From Pseudaeromonas sharmana (lineage in GTDB: Bacteria; Pseudomonadota; Gammaproteobacteria; Enterobacterales; Aeromonadaceae): a stretch of DNA of 64,000 bases. Below the pieces are notes generated by a model that was not told the DNA's origin, searched no databases, and saw only the letters and a list, made by a program, of their open reading frames with translations. The position numbers were made by a program, and so were the translations under genes. Within the stretch, counting starts at the first letter, position 1. Each line of letters opens with the position of its first letter. Of the stretch, positions 18,832 through 28,455 are shown piece by piece. The DNA lies in the NCBI RefSeq assembly GCF_042649925.1, contig NZ_JBHSAF010000014.1:868001-932000 (forward strand), read 5' to 3'.

Positions 18832-20592
18832 TCAGGCTTCTACCGTGGTGCGAATCGCCAGCTCTGCCAGCGATGCCGGATTGCCAAAGCTCGGGGCATC
18901 GGTCATCAAACAGGCCGCTGCGGTGGTCTTCGGGAAGGCAATTACGTCACGAATGTTGTCCGTACCGGTCAGCAGCATGGTCAGACGATCCAGGCCGAAC
19001 GCGAGACCGGCATGGGGTGGCGTACCGAACTTCAGAGCATCCAGCAGGAAGCCGAACTTGTCTTTTTGCTCTTGTTCGTTGATGCCGAGAATGCTGAACA
19101 CGGTCTGCTGCATGTCGCCGCGGTGAATACGCACCGAGCCGCCACCCACTTCATAGCCGTTGATGACCATGTCATATGCGTTGGCGTAGGCGGAAATGGG
19201 GTTCTGGGCCAGATCAGCCGCAGAGAGATCCTTTGGCGCGGTAAAGGGATGGTGCATGGCCGCCAGACCGCCCTCACCGTCCTCCTCAAACATCGGGAAG
19301 TCGATCACCCACAACGGCTTCCAGCACTGCTCGACCAATGCCAGATCACGGCCGACCTTGAGGCGCAAAGCGCCCATGGCATCGCAAACTACCTTGGCTT
19401 TGTCGGCGCCGAAGAAGATCAGGTCACCATCGGTCGCGGCCGTACGGGACAGCAGTTCACGCACGATGTCATCGTTCAAGAACTTGGCTACCGGCGACTG
19501 AACGCCTTCGATACCCTTGGCAGCGTCGTTGACCTTCATCCACGCCAGACCGCGGGCACCATAGATGCCGACAAACTGGGTGTATTCATCGATCTGCTTA
19601 CGGGTCAGTTGGGCACCGCCCGGGACACGCAGTGCTGCGACTCGACCTTTGACATCGTTGGCCGGGCCGGCAAACACGGCAAACTCGACGCTCTTGACCA
19701 GATCGGCAATGTCGACCAGCTCCATCGGGTTGCGCAGATCGGGCTTATCCGAACCATAACGGCGCATCGCTTCATCAAACGTCATGATCGGGAATTGGCC
19801 CAGATCATCACCGGCCACCTCCAGCCACAGACCCCGGATCAACTCTTCCATCACGGCTCGTACCTGTTCGGCGCTCATGAAGGAGGTTTCCACATCGATC
19901 TGGGTAAATTCAGGTTGGCGGTCGGCACGCAGATCTTCGTCGCGGAAGCACTTGACGATTTGGTAGTAGCGGTCGAAGCCGGACATCATCAGCAGTTGCT
20001 TGAACAGCTGCGGCGACTGAGGCAACGCATAGAACTTGCCCTTGTGGACACGGCTTGGCACCAGATAGTCGCGAGCCCCTTCCGGCGTGGCCTTGGTCAG
20101 CATCGGGGTTTCGATATCGAGGAAACCATGTTGATCCATGAAACGACGGACATAACTGGTAATGCGGGCGCGGGTTTTCAACATCTGCGCCATCTCCGGA
20201 CGACGCAGATCCAGGTAACGGTACTTCAGACGTTGTTCTTCGGTATTGTTCTGGTTGAAATCCAGAGGCAGCGGCTCGGCACGGTTGATGATTTCAAGCT
20301 GGTGCGCGAACACCTCAATGGCTCCGGTTGCCATGTCGGCATTGACCTGAGAGGCCGGACGTGCACGTACCAGGCCCGTGATTTGAATGCAGAATTCATT
20401 GCGCAACTCGGAGGCCAGCGCGAAGGCCTCGGGACGATCGGGGTCAAAAAACACCTGAACGATACCTTCACGATCCCGCATATCAATAAAGATCAGGCCA
20501 CCGAGGTCGCGACGACGATGAACCCAGCCACACAGCGTTACTGGCTGATCAATATGGCTAGCATTGACCTGTCCGCAATAAATAGTGCGCAT
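18832..20592 (-). CDS. aspS: Aspartyl-tRNA synthetase
   Basis: A class II synthetase that charges tRNA-Asp. The 586-aa product has an N-terminal OB-fold (VTLCGWVHRRRDLGGLIFID), class II motif 2 (FRDEDLRADRQPEFTQID), a bacterial GAD insertion, and motif 3 (GLAFGLDRLTMLLTG). The ATG at 20592 is preceded by AAGGAG; the longer frame to 20658 is not family sequence. Confidence 0.97.
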   Translation of the reverse strand: MRTIYCGQVNASHIDQPVTLCGWVHRRRDLGGLIFIDMRDREGIVQVFFDPDRPEAFALASELRNEFCIQITGLVRARPASQVNADMATGAIEVFAHQLEIINRAEPLPLDFNQNNTEEQRLKYRYLDLRRPEMAQMLKTRARITSYVRRFMDQHGFLDIETPMLTKATPEGARDYLVPSRVHKGKFYALPQSPQLFKQLLMMSGFDRYYQIVKCFRDEDLRADRQPEFTQIDVETSFMSAEQVRAVMEELIRGLWLEVAGDDLGQFPIMTFDEAMRRYGSDKPDLRNPMELVDIADLVKSVEFAVFAGPANDVKGRVAALRVPGGAQLTRKQIDEYTQFVGIYGARGLAWMKVNDAAKGIEGVQSPVAKFLNDDIVRELLSRTAATDGDLIFFGADKAKVVCDAMGALRLKVGRDLALVEQCWKPLWVIDFPMFEEDGEGGLAAMHHPFTAPKDLSAADLAQNPISAYANAYDMVINGYEVGGGSVRIHRGDMQQTVFSILGINEQEQKDKFGFLLDALKFGTPPHAGLAFGLDRLTMLLTGTDNIRDVIAFPKTTAAACLMTDAPSFGNPASLAELAIRTTVEA

Positions 20593-20612
20593 CAAGCACT
20601 CCTTAACATAAT

Positions 20613-20861
20613 TTATCGGCTGGCTGGACAGCCTGGGCAGCTGCCGCCGGCGCCACATTTGGCCAGATTTTGGTGAGTATCAAGTTTAAAGCCGGTCTCA
20701 CACCCGCTGCTGCCTTTAAAACGAAGGCCTGGTAACGAGAGCAGTTTCTTCAACGCCGGTCTTTGACAAACCGGGCAGTCCGCCAACGGCGCATCAGATA
20801 ACTTCTGCAGACGCGAAATTTGCTGGCCACACTGCTGGCACTCGTATTCGTAGATTGGCAT
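20613..20861 (-). CDS. FmdB-family zinc ribbon protein
   Basis: An 82-aa small protein starting MPIYEYECQQCGQQ, the standard start of the FmdB/CxxC_CxxC putative regulatory family. Two CxxC pairs (CQQC and CPVC) form the zinc ribbon, and a Cys-rich tail (CGAGGSCPGC) follows. Function is unknown. It lies 20 bp upstream of aspS and is probably co-transcribed. Confidence 0.85.
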   Translation of the reverse strand: MPIYEYECQQCGQQISRLQKLSDAPLADCPVCQRPALKKLLSLPGLRFKGSSGCETGFKLDTHQNLAKCGAGGSCPGCPASR

Positions 20862-21095
20862 GAGACGAACTGAATTGAATTCATGGTACTCGGAAACAAA
20901 GGGCGGCCATTATAGGATAAATCTGGCGTCGTGATAACACCCCCGGGCCGGGTGTCACGAAATGCGCGCTTGAGTCGCCATGCCTGTCACATTTTCTGTG
21001 CAAACAGCCGATTTCTGGTAAGATGCCGCCACTTTCCGCGTCACCGACGCTCGTCCTTGACGCCCCGCATTTCCAGCATCGGGTCTTCATCAACC

Positions 21096-21842
21096 ATGCA
21101 CAAGAAAGATCAGCTCTTCGCCGCCCCTATCGCCCAACTGGGTGACTTCTGCTTTGACGAGCAGGTGGCCGAAGTCTTCCCGGACATGATCCAGCGTTCT
21201 GTTCCCGGTTACTCGAACATCCTCTCAGCCATCGGTATGATGACAGAACGCTTTGCCCAGCCAGGCAGCGTGCTTTATGACCTCGGCTGCTCTCTCGGTG
21301 CCGCCACCTTGATGATGCGCCGCCACGTGCCTTACTCTGATTGCCAGATCATCGGTGTCGATAACTCTCCAGCCATGGTGGAACGTTGCCGCAACCATAT
21401 CAGTGGCTATAAATCACCGGTTCCGGTTGAAATACGCCAGGGCGATATCTGCCAGACGGAGATCGTGAATGCCTCTGTCGTGGTACTGAACTTCACCTTG
21501 CAGTTCATTGAGCCCGAGCAACGCCTGGCCCTGCTGACACGCATCTATCAGGGGTTAAGACCGGGCGGATTGTTGATTCTGAGCGAAAAATTCCGCTTTG
21601 ATGACCAGCCAAGCAGCGATCTGATCGTCGATCTGCACCTCGACTTCAAGCGTGCTAATGGCTACAGCGAGCTCGAGATCAGTCAAAAGCGCACACTGCT
21701 GGAAAATGTGCTCCGGGCCGATAGCGTCGCCCAGCACAAGCAACGACTGGGCAGTGCCGGTTTTGAGCACGCCGAGTTATGGTTCCAGTGCTTCAATTTC
21801 GGTTCTCTGGTTGCGATCAAGTCGCATGAGGCTGCTGCATGA
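21096..21842 (+). CDS. cmoA: Carboxy-S-adenosyl-L-methionine synthase CmoA
   Basis: CmoA converts SAM and prephenate to carboxy-SAM for the wobble-uridine modification cmo5U34 in tRNA. The 248-aa product has the SAM motif LYDLGCSLGAATLMM and the C-terminal half of the E. coli 247-aa enzyme (LTRIYQGLRPGGLLILSEK). The ATG at 21096 fits the family start MHKKDQLFAAPIAQLGDF. It overlaps cmoB by 4 nt (ATGA). Confidence 0.94.
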   Translation: MHKKDQLFAAPIAQLGDFCFDEQVAEVFPDMIQRSVPGYSNILSAIGMMTERFAQPGSVLYDLGCSLGAATLMMRRHVPYSDCQIIGVDNSPAMVERCRNHISGYKSPVPVEIRQGDICQTEIVNASVVVLNFTLQFIEPEQRLALLTRIYQGLRPGGLLILSEKFRFDDQPSSDLIVDLHLDFKRANGYSELEISQKRTLLENVLRADSVAQHKQRLGSAGFEHAELWFQCFNFGSLVAIKSHEAAA

Positions 21843-22819
21843 TCGATTTTGCCCCCTTCTATCAACGCATTGCCAAAGACCGACTACAAAACTGGCTGCA
21901 TGTATTGCCGGCGCAACTCTACGCCTGGATGAACGAACAACGGCATGGCGATTTTCCACGCTGGCAACGGGCCTTGGCCAAGTTTGCCGGTTTGCAGGCT
22001 CAGAGCATCGAGCTCAAGCAGAGCGTCACCCTGGGTCGTGCCGACGAGATCAGCGAAGGTGAGCGCCGTAAACTCGAAAACCTGCTGCAACAGTTACATC
22101 CTTGGCGCAAAGGCCCCTATGACCTGTTTGGCATCCACATCGATACCGAGTGGCGCTCCGACTGGAAATGGGATCGCCTGATACCGCATATCTCGCCACT
22201 CAAAGGACGACACGTTCTGGATGTAGGCTGTGGCAGTGGCTACCACATGTGGCGCATGCTGGGCGAAGAGGCCCGTCTGGTCGTGGGTATTGATCCCTCC
22301 GCGCTGTTCCTGTGCCAGTTTACCGCCATACATCAACTGGCTGGCCGGCCCGAGGATATCTTTTTCCTGCCATTAGGCATTGAGGCATTGCCCAAACTCG
22401 AGGCCTTTGACACGGTATTTTCTATGGGAGTGCTCTACCACAGGCCATCGCCCATCGATCACCTGCTGCAACTTCGCGATCAGTTGCGCGATGGCGGTGA
22501 GCTGGTACTGGAGACCCTGATTATCGATGGCGGAGCCAACGATGTGCTGGTACCGCCAGATCGTTATGCCCAGATGCGGAATGTCTGGTTTATTCCATCC
22601 GCAGCCGCGCTGAGCATCTGGCTGGAAAAATGTGGCTTCGATCACATTCGCATCGTCGATGAATCGGTGACCACAGTGGAAGAACAGCGAAGAACACCCT
22701 GGATGCGCAATGATTCCCTTGCTGAATTCCTTGACCCGACGGACTCAACCCTTACTATTGAAGGGCATCCGGCGCCGAAACGAGCCGTAATTATCGCTAC
22801 CCGTCGAGCCGATGGCTAG
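21839..22819 (+). CDS. cmoB: tRNA U34 carboxymethyltransferase CmoB
   Basis: CmoB transfers the carboxymethyl group from carboxy-SAM to 5-hydroxyuridine-34 of tRNAs. The 326-aa product has the SAM-fold motif VLDVGCGSGYHMWRML and the family segment GPYDLFGIHIDTEWRSDWKW. The length matches E. coli (323 aa). Confidence 0.95.
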   Translation: MIDFAPFYQRIAKDRLQNWLHVLPAQLYAWMNEQRHGDFPRWQRALAKFAGLQAQSIELKQSVTLGRADEISEGERRKLENLLQQLHPWRKGPYDLFGIHIDTEWRSDWKWDRLIPHISPLKGRHVLDVGCGSGYHMWRMLGEEARLVVGIDPSALFLCQFTAIHQLAGRPEDIFFLPLGIEALPKLEAFDTVFSMGVLYHRPSPIDHLLQLRDQLRDGGELVLETLIIDGGANDVLVPPDRYAQMRNVWFIPSAAALSIWLEKCGFDHIRIVDESVTTVEEQRRTPWMRNDSLAEFLDPTDSTLTIEGHPAPKRAVIIATRRADG

Positions 22820-22882
22820 TCCGTCCTCATGCGACTGGGATACAATGACCTTAACTTGTTTTAACCCCAACAGACGACGTCC

Positions 22883-23902
22883 ATGACTAACATGACCTTT
22901 ACTCGCAGTGCCTTGCTTCCCCTGCTTCTGCTCTCCGGTAATGCCCTTGCTGACATCACCGCCGAACAATTGAAAAATGAACTTGTCGGCAGCGAAGGCC
23001 GAATCCAGCAAACTGTCATTCAGGGCCAGCAGAAGCTGCTTGATAATGGCTATCAGATGGATAACGAGCTCAAACTGCTGCAAGCCCAGCAGGAGAAGAC
23101 CCGTCAGTCAATCCAGGAGCTCAAGAGCTTACAACAGCAATTGAGCAAGCAGATGCAACAAGTGGTGAGAGGCACCATGAGCAGTGAAGATAAGGGTAAT
23201 TGCCCCATCATCGAACCCGGCCTGACGACCCAAGATGGTAAACTGATTCTCGGTGAATCCGAGTGGGTCTATATTGATGAGGCCAATGGCGCCTTCCAGA
23301 CCCGTGTCGATACCGGTGCGGCGACGTCATCCATCAGTGCCACAGACATCACAGTGTTTGAGCGCGAAGGCAAACGTTGGGTCAAGTTCAAGATGCCGAT
23401 CGATGGCGGCAAGAGCCTGGACATTGAAGCACCATTTGTTCGTTATGTCCGAATCAAGCAAGCCTCTGCCGAATCGTCAGACCGTCGCCCGGTTGTCCGC
23501 CTGACCATGCAAATTGGCTCCATGACCGAAAAGGCCGAATTCAGCCTCAAGGATCGCTCAGAGATGGACTTCTCAGTGCTGCTGGGTCGTGAATTCATCA
23601 AGGACGTGGCCGTCGTTGATGTCGCTCGTGAGTTTGTGCAGCCCAAGCCGGACGCTGCGTTGAATGTCGCATCCAAGAAGGCGGCGAAACAAGCGGCGGA
23701 AGCGGCCAAGAAAGCCGAGGAAGAGAAGAAAGCGGCTGAAGCCAAGAAGGCCGAGCAAACCAAGAAAGCTTCATCCAAGAAGACCGACGCCAAGAAGGCC
23801 GAGGCCAAGAAGAGCGATAGCAAAGCTGACAGCGCCAAGAGTGATACCAGCAGCGTCAAGAAACCTGTCGCACAGACCGAACCAGCCAAGGATGCGCAAT
23901 AA
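22883..23902 (+). CDS. Secreted retropepsin-like (DUF785, 'ATP-dependent zinc protease') protein
   Basis: The 339-aa protein has a signal peptide (cleavage near ALA-DI), a coiled-coil segment (about residues 25-95), a retropepsin-like domain (about 105-255), and a Lys/Ala/Glu-rich tail (about 260-339). The domain contains RVDTGAATSSI, with D143-T144-G145 as the candidate aspartyl-protease triad, and LLGREFIKDVAVVDV as the second strand motif. The family label 'zinc protease' is historical; the DTG motif speaks for an aspartic-type fold. It is followed after 3 bp by a transglutaminase-like membrane protein and an ATP-grasp ligase, a conserved trio of unclear function. The location is probably periplasmic. 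Confidence 0.75.
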   Translation: MTNMTFTRSALLPLLLLSGNALADITAEQLKNELVGSEGRIQQTVIQGQQKLLDNGYQMDNELKLLQAQQEKTRQSIQELKSLQQQLSKQMQQVVRGTMSSEDKGNCPIIEPGLTTQDGKLILGESEWVYIDEANGAFQTRVDTGAATSSISATDITVFEREGKRWVKFKMPIDGGKSLDIEAPFVRYVRIKQASAESSDRRPVVRLTMQIGSMTEKAEFSLKDRSEMDFSVLLGREFIKDVAVVDVAREFVQPKPDAALNVASKKAAKQAAEAAKKAEEEKKAAEAKKAEQTKKASSKKTDAKKAEAKKSDSKADSAKSDTSSVKKPVAQTEPAKDAQ

Positions 23903-23905
23903 GCC

Positions 23906-25414
23906 ATGGTCTCCCGTCGCCCGTTTTACATCGTTGTAGCCCTGCTGTTCATCTTCGGACTGGGGCTGATGATTTACCGCCATATGGCCTTCGATGTGCC
24001 TTGGCTGCCTGGCGAATATCGCCAAATTTGGTCGGTAGAAGCCAAAGTCGAATTTGATGCCGACGATCAGCCGGTGTTAGCCTCCTTGGCCATTCCGGCG
24101 ACGCAGCCTGGCTTTACTCTGGTCGATGAGTCCGCCGCGAGCCCTGGTTATGGGTTGTCGTTTGTTGACAAGAACGGCACCACTCGAGCCGAATGGTCAA
24201 TCCGCAATGCCAAGGGCCATCAGGAACTGTACTACCGTGTCGATATGATGTCTGACCCGTACGCCCGTTCCGCGCCGGCGACAGTGCCGACCATCGAGAA
24301 AGCGATCGAGAAGGAGCCCTTCGCCACGGCGATGAGCCAGCTGCTGGCACGGGCTCAGGAGCGTTCGGCAGATGCCTATACCTTGACGCGTGAAATCCTC
24401 AAAGAGTTCAGCAACCAGAACCAGAATGCCGAACTGCTGCGCGGCCATAAGTCCCGTGCCCAGCTCGTCGTCGACATGCTGAACCAGGCGGATATCCCGG
24501 CTCGCGTGGTGCGTGCACTGACGATGGAAGATGGTCGCCGCCGCCAAAATCTGACCGACTATATCCAGGTATTCCAGGGTGACAGCTATGACCTGTTCGA
24601 CCCGAACACCGGCCTGCAAGGACGCCCTGAGCGTCTGATGCTGTGGGAGTACAACTCTCAGCCGCTGCTGGATGTCACCGGCGGCAGCAAATCCCGTGTC
24701 ACCTACTCCATCATTCAAAAGCAGGTCGCGGTTGCCAAGGCCCTGAGCGCCAAGTTTGAACACACCAATATGCTGAACTTCTCGGTCGATACCTTGCCGG
24801 TAGAAGAACAGGCGCTGTTCAAGGGGATCTTGCTGATTCCAATCGGGGTCCTGGTCGTCGTATTCCTGCGTGTTATCGTTGGACTCAAGACCTCTGGTAC
24901 CTTCATGCCGGTGTTGATCGCCATCGCGTTCCTGCAAACCAACCTGGTCGTCGGCCTGCTTGGCTTCCTGTCCATCGTCGGTGTCGGGCTGGTGATTCGC
25001 TCCTGGTTATCGCGCCTGAATCTGTTGCTGGTGTCGCGGATTTCCGCGGTCATCATCACGGTCATTGGCATCATCTGTATGTTGTCGATGCTGACCTACA
25101 AACTCGGATTGAGTGAAGGCATGCGCATTACCTTCTTCCCGATGATCATTCTCTCCTGGACCATCGAACGGATGTCCATTCTGTGGGAAGAAGAGGGTCC
25201 CAAGCAGGTGGTCAAACAGGGTGGTGGCTCCTTGCTGGTTGCCGTGTTGGCCTATCTGGCAATGAACAGTGGTTTGATCCAGCACCTGACGTTCAACTTC
25301 CTCGGCTTGCAGCTGATCATCATGGCTGCCGTCCTGGTGATGGGTAACTACACAGGCTACCGGATCTCCGAGCTGAAGCGTTTCAAACCTCTGGCTGACG
25401 AGTTGAAGAAGTAA
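23906..25414 (+). CDS. Inactive transglutaminase fused to 7 transmembrane segments
   Basis: The 502-aa product has an N-terminal membrane anchor (about residues 7-25), a periplasmic transglutaminase-like domain (about 30-300) without an evident Cys-His-Asp triad, and a C-terminal block of about seven hydrophobic helices (about 305-490; VLVVVFLRVIVGLKTSGTFM, LVVGLLGFLSIVGVGLVI). This matches the family of inactive transglutaminases with seven TM helices. It lies in the middle of the protease / 7TM / ATP-grasp trio, with 3 bp upstream and 1 bp downstream spacing, so the three are translated as one unit. The biochemical role is unknown. Confidence 0.75.
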   Translation: MVSRRPFYIVVALLFIFGLGLMIYRHMAFDVPWLPGEYRQIWSVEAKVEFDADDQPVLASLAIPATQPGFTLVDESAASPGYGLSFVDKNGTTRAEWSIRNAKGHQELYYRVDMMSDPYARSAPATVPTIEKAIEKEPFATAMSQLLARAQERSADAYTLTREILKEFSNQNQNAELLRGHKSRAQLVVDMLNQADIPARVVRALTMEDGRRRQNLTDYIQVFQGDSYDLFDPNTGLQGRPERLMLWEYNSQPLLDVTGGSKSRVTYSIIQKQVAVAKALSAKFEHTNMLNFSVDTLPVEEQALFKGILLIPIGVLVVVFLRVIVGLKTSGTFMPVLIAIAFLQTNLVVGLLGFLSIVGVGLVIRSWLSRLNLLLVSRISAVIITVIGIICMLSMLTYKLGLSEGMRITFFPMIILSWTIERMSILWEEEGPKQVVKQGGGSLLVAVLAYLAMNSGLIQHLTFNFLGLQLIIMAAVLVMGNYTGYRISELKRFKPLADELKK

Positions 25415-25415
25415 T

Positions 25416-26387
25416 ATGTGGCTCTGGGAACGCTATACCTCACCCTTCAAGCTGGGCAGCCTGGGCATCATGGGCATGAACCAGCGGAATGTGAACTATA
25501 TCGGGCGTTACAACCCGCGTAGCCTCTACCCGTTGGTAGATAACAAGCTCAAGACTAAACATATCGCCGTGGCGGCGGGGGTAACGGTACCGAAACTGAT
25601 CGGTACCATCACCCAGCAGCATGAAGTCGGCAAGATCGCCGAAATGGTCAAAGATTGGCCAGGCTTCTGCATCAAACCAGCGCGTGGCTCGGGTGGTAAA
25701 GGCATTTTGGTCATTGTCCGTCAGGAAGATGGCCAGTATTTCAAACCCAATGGTAGCCCGAGCTCAGCTGCGGATCTGGAACGCCACATCTCGAATATCC
25801 TCGCCGGACTCTTCTCGCTGGGCGGTAAGCCTGACTTTGTCATGGTTGAAGATCTGATCCATTTCGACAACGTATTCGATGGCTACTCGTTTGAAGGGGT
25901 GCCGGATACCCGCGTCATCATTTTCAAGGGCTTTCCTGTGATGTCGATGATGCGGCTTTCCACTGCGGCCTCTGACGGCAAGGCTAACCTGCACCAGGGC
26001 GCTGTCGGTGTCGGTATCTGCCTGCGTACCGGGCGCGCCGTACGGGCCGTCCAGTACAACGAGCCCATTCGCTATCATCCGGATACCAACAAGGATCTGT
26101 TCGAGCTGGAGGTACCACACTGGCTCAAGCTGTTGAATCTGGCAGCCAGCTGCTACGAGATGTCTGGCTTGGGTTACATTGGCACCGACATGGTGTTGGA
26201 CAAGAAACGTGGCCCCATGCTGCTGGAGCTTAATGCCCGTCCCGGTCTTTCCATCCAGATAGCTAACGCCGCCGGTTTGTTGCCGCGTCTGCGCCAGATC
26301 GAAAAGCTCGGCAACGTCAAGATGAGCGTTGATGAGCGGGTTGCCTATGCCATGGAGCATTTCGGTGTCTTCCCGGCACGCGATTGA
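25416..26387 (+). CDS. Alpha-L-glutamate ligase-like ATP-grasp protein (RimK-related)
   Basis: A cytosolic ATP-grasp enzyme of 323 aa related to RimK-type glutamate ligases. The ATP-binding lysine region IKPARGSGGKGILVIV and the Mg-binding LLELNARPGLSIQIAN are clear. It begins 1 bp after the 7TM gene and ends before a strong terminator. The substrate is unknown; a peptide- or amine-ligating reaction coupled to the membrane partner is plausible but is inference. Confidence 0.8.
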   Translation: MWLWERYTSPFKLGSLGIMGMNQRNVNYIGRYNPRSLYPLVDNKLKTKHIAVAAGVTVPKLIGTITQQHEVGKIAEMVKDWPGFCIKPARGSGGKGILVIVRQEDGQYFKPNGSPSSAADLERHISNILAGLFSLGGKPDFVMVEDLIHFDNVFDGYSFEGVPDTRVIIFKGFPVMSMMRLSTAASDGKANLHQGAVGVGICLRTGRAVRAVQYNEPIRYHPDTNKDLFELEVPHWLKLLNLAASCYEMSGLGYIGTDMVLDKKRGPMLLELNARPGLSIQIANAAGLLPRLRQIEKLGNVKMSVDERVAYAMEHFGVFPARD

Positions 26388-26408
26388 GTCTGCCGCTCGC
26401 AAAAACAG

Positions 26409-26438
26409 AAGAGTCCGCCTTGGCGGACTCTTTTTTTT
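26409..26438 (+). terminator. Terminator of the cmoAB / protease-ATP-grasp unit
   Basis: An 11-bp stem AAGAGTCCGCC/GGCGGACTCTT with a TT centre is followed by a run of T to 26438. Confidence 0.92.
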
Positions 26439-26491
26439 GGCTGCCGCAGTCGAGCTGCAGCAACCGACTGCGGCACACTGTGCCCGTTGGC

Positions 26492-28231
26492 TTAACGGCG
26501 ACGAAACAACCCTGGCTGAACCTGATCGTACTGGCCGAGGATATAACCGAACAACGCTTGCTGGGATGGCTTGAACAGCTCGGGTTGTTGTTGATAGCGA
26601 TCCAGCAGCTTCTTGCGCACGACAATAAACTTCGGCGGTGCAGCTTGCAGCGCTTTGAGCACCTCCGCCTTGGTGTCGTATGGCGGTGTCACGTTATCAA
26701 AAAACAGATAAGGTGTGGCGGCCTTACGATCTGTCCAGACGTAAAACTGTGGCATGGTGCCTTCAACCCAGAGCCGATCCTCTGGCTGGCTTTCTGCCCG
26801 GATCTGGGCAATCTGTTTCCGCCCCGCCTCACCATACGGACGGCCATTGTGCAGCCCCTGCCAGCCGGAATAGATTCCCAACCCCACTGGCGCCAGCCAC
26901 AGCAGCATGACGCCCAGCCGCCTGGCTTGATGGTGCCCGCGCTCAAACTTCACCCAGAAAGCCAGCACGGCACACACCATAAGGCCTATCGCCAGGGATG
27001 AAGCCAAGACACGTACCACCTGATGCATCGGCCACTCGAACCGTGTCCAGTCAAACACCAGATGCGGCATCCACAAGTAGATAGCCCAGCAACAGAGGGT
27101 CAAGGCAGCAAGCCAGCTCAGTCGGCAGCGATGGCGCCAACCGGCACGCATGACCTCGCTGAGAATGGCCAGCGGCAAAGGCAAGAAGCACAAAAACAAC
27201 TGATCGTAATGATCGAAGATATGACCGGAGACCGAGTTGGCTACGGTGCCGGTTACCGCCCCCATCACCACCACGCCGGCGACAGAGAGCCAAATGCGTG
27301 GCAGCCGAGCTGGCAGGTCATATTGCCAGCGATGTAATACCCAAAGGGTAAGTGGCAATAACAGTATCAGACCCGTGCGAAACAGTCCGACGGCGCCGAC
27401 AGCGGGTGAAAATCCAGAGCCGTAGCTTTTGCCCATAAAAATGGCGAAAGAGTAGAACCAGAAACTCTCCAGCACTCCCTGCCACTGAAAGTAGAGCAAT
27501 AAAGGCGCGACCACAGCCAGCAACCCCAGCAGGGCGGAAACAAACAGCCACCAGGCATCACGCCAGCGGCGCTGCCAGACCCACCCCAAAAACAACACCG
27601 GATACCATGCAGCCCAAAAGGCCGCATTATTCAACCGCATCATCGCGATCAGGCCCAGAGTCAATGCCGGCAGCCAGGCCCAGCGCCAGCGAAACTCGCC
27701 ATCCACGAGCAAGCGCATAAAGGGGTATTGAGCAATCAGCGCCAGACACAGGGTATAGTCCTCTGTCATGTTGCCGTAGTAATACCGGTAGCCGCATAGA
27801 CTCAACACACCGAGCAATGCCACCAGCCGAGCCAGCGGGCGGATCCCGATCAGTGCCAGTGCCCGGTAGGTGCTATTGAGGCCTAATGCCAGCAGCAGTG
27901 TTTCCAGAAAGGCAATTCCCGGGAAACCGGCCAATCGATAACCCAGCGCATCAAACAGGAATATCATCGGGCCCTTGATATCCAGCATGTCGCGGTACAG
28001 GACATCCCCTTGCGCCCACATTTTTCCCATGGCGGCAAACAGCGACGCATCGAATGCCGGGGCCATGCCATACCACAGCGGGTTCTGGATCCCCAGCAAC
28101 AACGCCATGGCCGCGAGCAAGAGGCTGATACCACGCCACTCGCCGCGTTGTTCACGTTGTTGTTGTTCCTGCTCCCAGAGCACCAGCCCACTGCCACTCA
28201 GCAGCATCTGCCATCTTGCCCTCATCCTCAT
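26492..28231 (-). CDS. Multi-pass membrane protein, GT-C glycosyltransferase-like
   Basis: A 579-aa hydrophobic protein with about 10-12 membrane helices and a C-terminal soluble domain. The first loop contains acidic residues typical of lipid-linked sugar transferases (APAFDASLFAAMGKMWAQ, then MLDIKGPM), similar in layout to the PMT/ArnT superfamily. The C-terminal part (DRLWVEGTMPQFYVWTDRKA) also looks like such proteins. It stands alone with no glycan gene next to it, so the substrate cannot be guessed. The start is uncertain (28231 or 28225). Confidence 0.6.
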   Translation of the reverse strand: MRMRARWQMLLSGSGLVLWEQEQQQREQRGEWRGISLLLAAMALLLGIQNPLWYGMAPAFDASLFAAMGKMWAQGDVLYRDMLDIKGPMIFLFDALGYRLAGFPGIAFLETLLLALGLNSTYRALALIGIRPLARLVALLGVLSLCGYRYYYGNMTEDYTLCLALIAQYPFMRLLVDGEFRWRWAWLPALTLGLIAMMRLNNAAFWAAWYPVLFLGWVWQRRWRDAWWLFVSALLGLLAVVAPLLLYFQWQGVLESFWFYSFAIFMGKSYGSGFSPAVGAVGLFRTGLILLLPLTLWVLHRWQYDLPARLPRIWLSVAGVVVMGAVTGTVANSVSGHIFDHYDQLFLCFLPLPLAILSEVMRAGWRHRCRLSWLAALTLCCWAIYLWMPHLVFDWTRFEWPMHQVVRVLASSLAIGLMVCAVLAFWVKFERGHHQARRLGVMLLWLAPVGLGIYSGWQGLHNGRPYGEAGRKQIAQIRAESQPEDRLWVEGTMPQFYVWTDRKAATPYLFFDNVTPPYDTKAEVLKALQAAPPKFIVVRKKLLDRYQQQPELFKPSQQALFGYILGQYDQVQPGLFRRR

Positions 28232-28455
28232 CCCTCATCTGTACGGCTGTCGACGCCGCTTGGTCTATCTGTACCCACCTGACGGGTCACCCAGCCGTTC
28301 GTTGAGCACCAATCCGGTCATTCTTCTTTAAAATCAATGCACGATATAAAGCAAGACGGGCACGAAAATGGCTCTTCGTACCCGCTGATGCTGTTCAACA
28401 CGCTTCGCTTTGCCCCGACATATCATCCGGGCCAGGCGCTGCTGTATGCCAGCGA

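Noticed and set aside
19012..20676. 554-codon open frame on the plus strand
   Set aside because: It is fully antisense to aspS, has no family resemblance, and is the usual open antisense frame of a GC-rich conserved gene.
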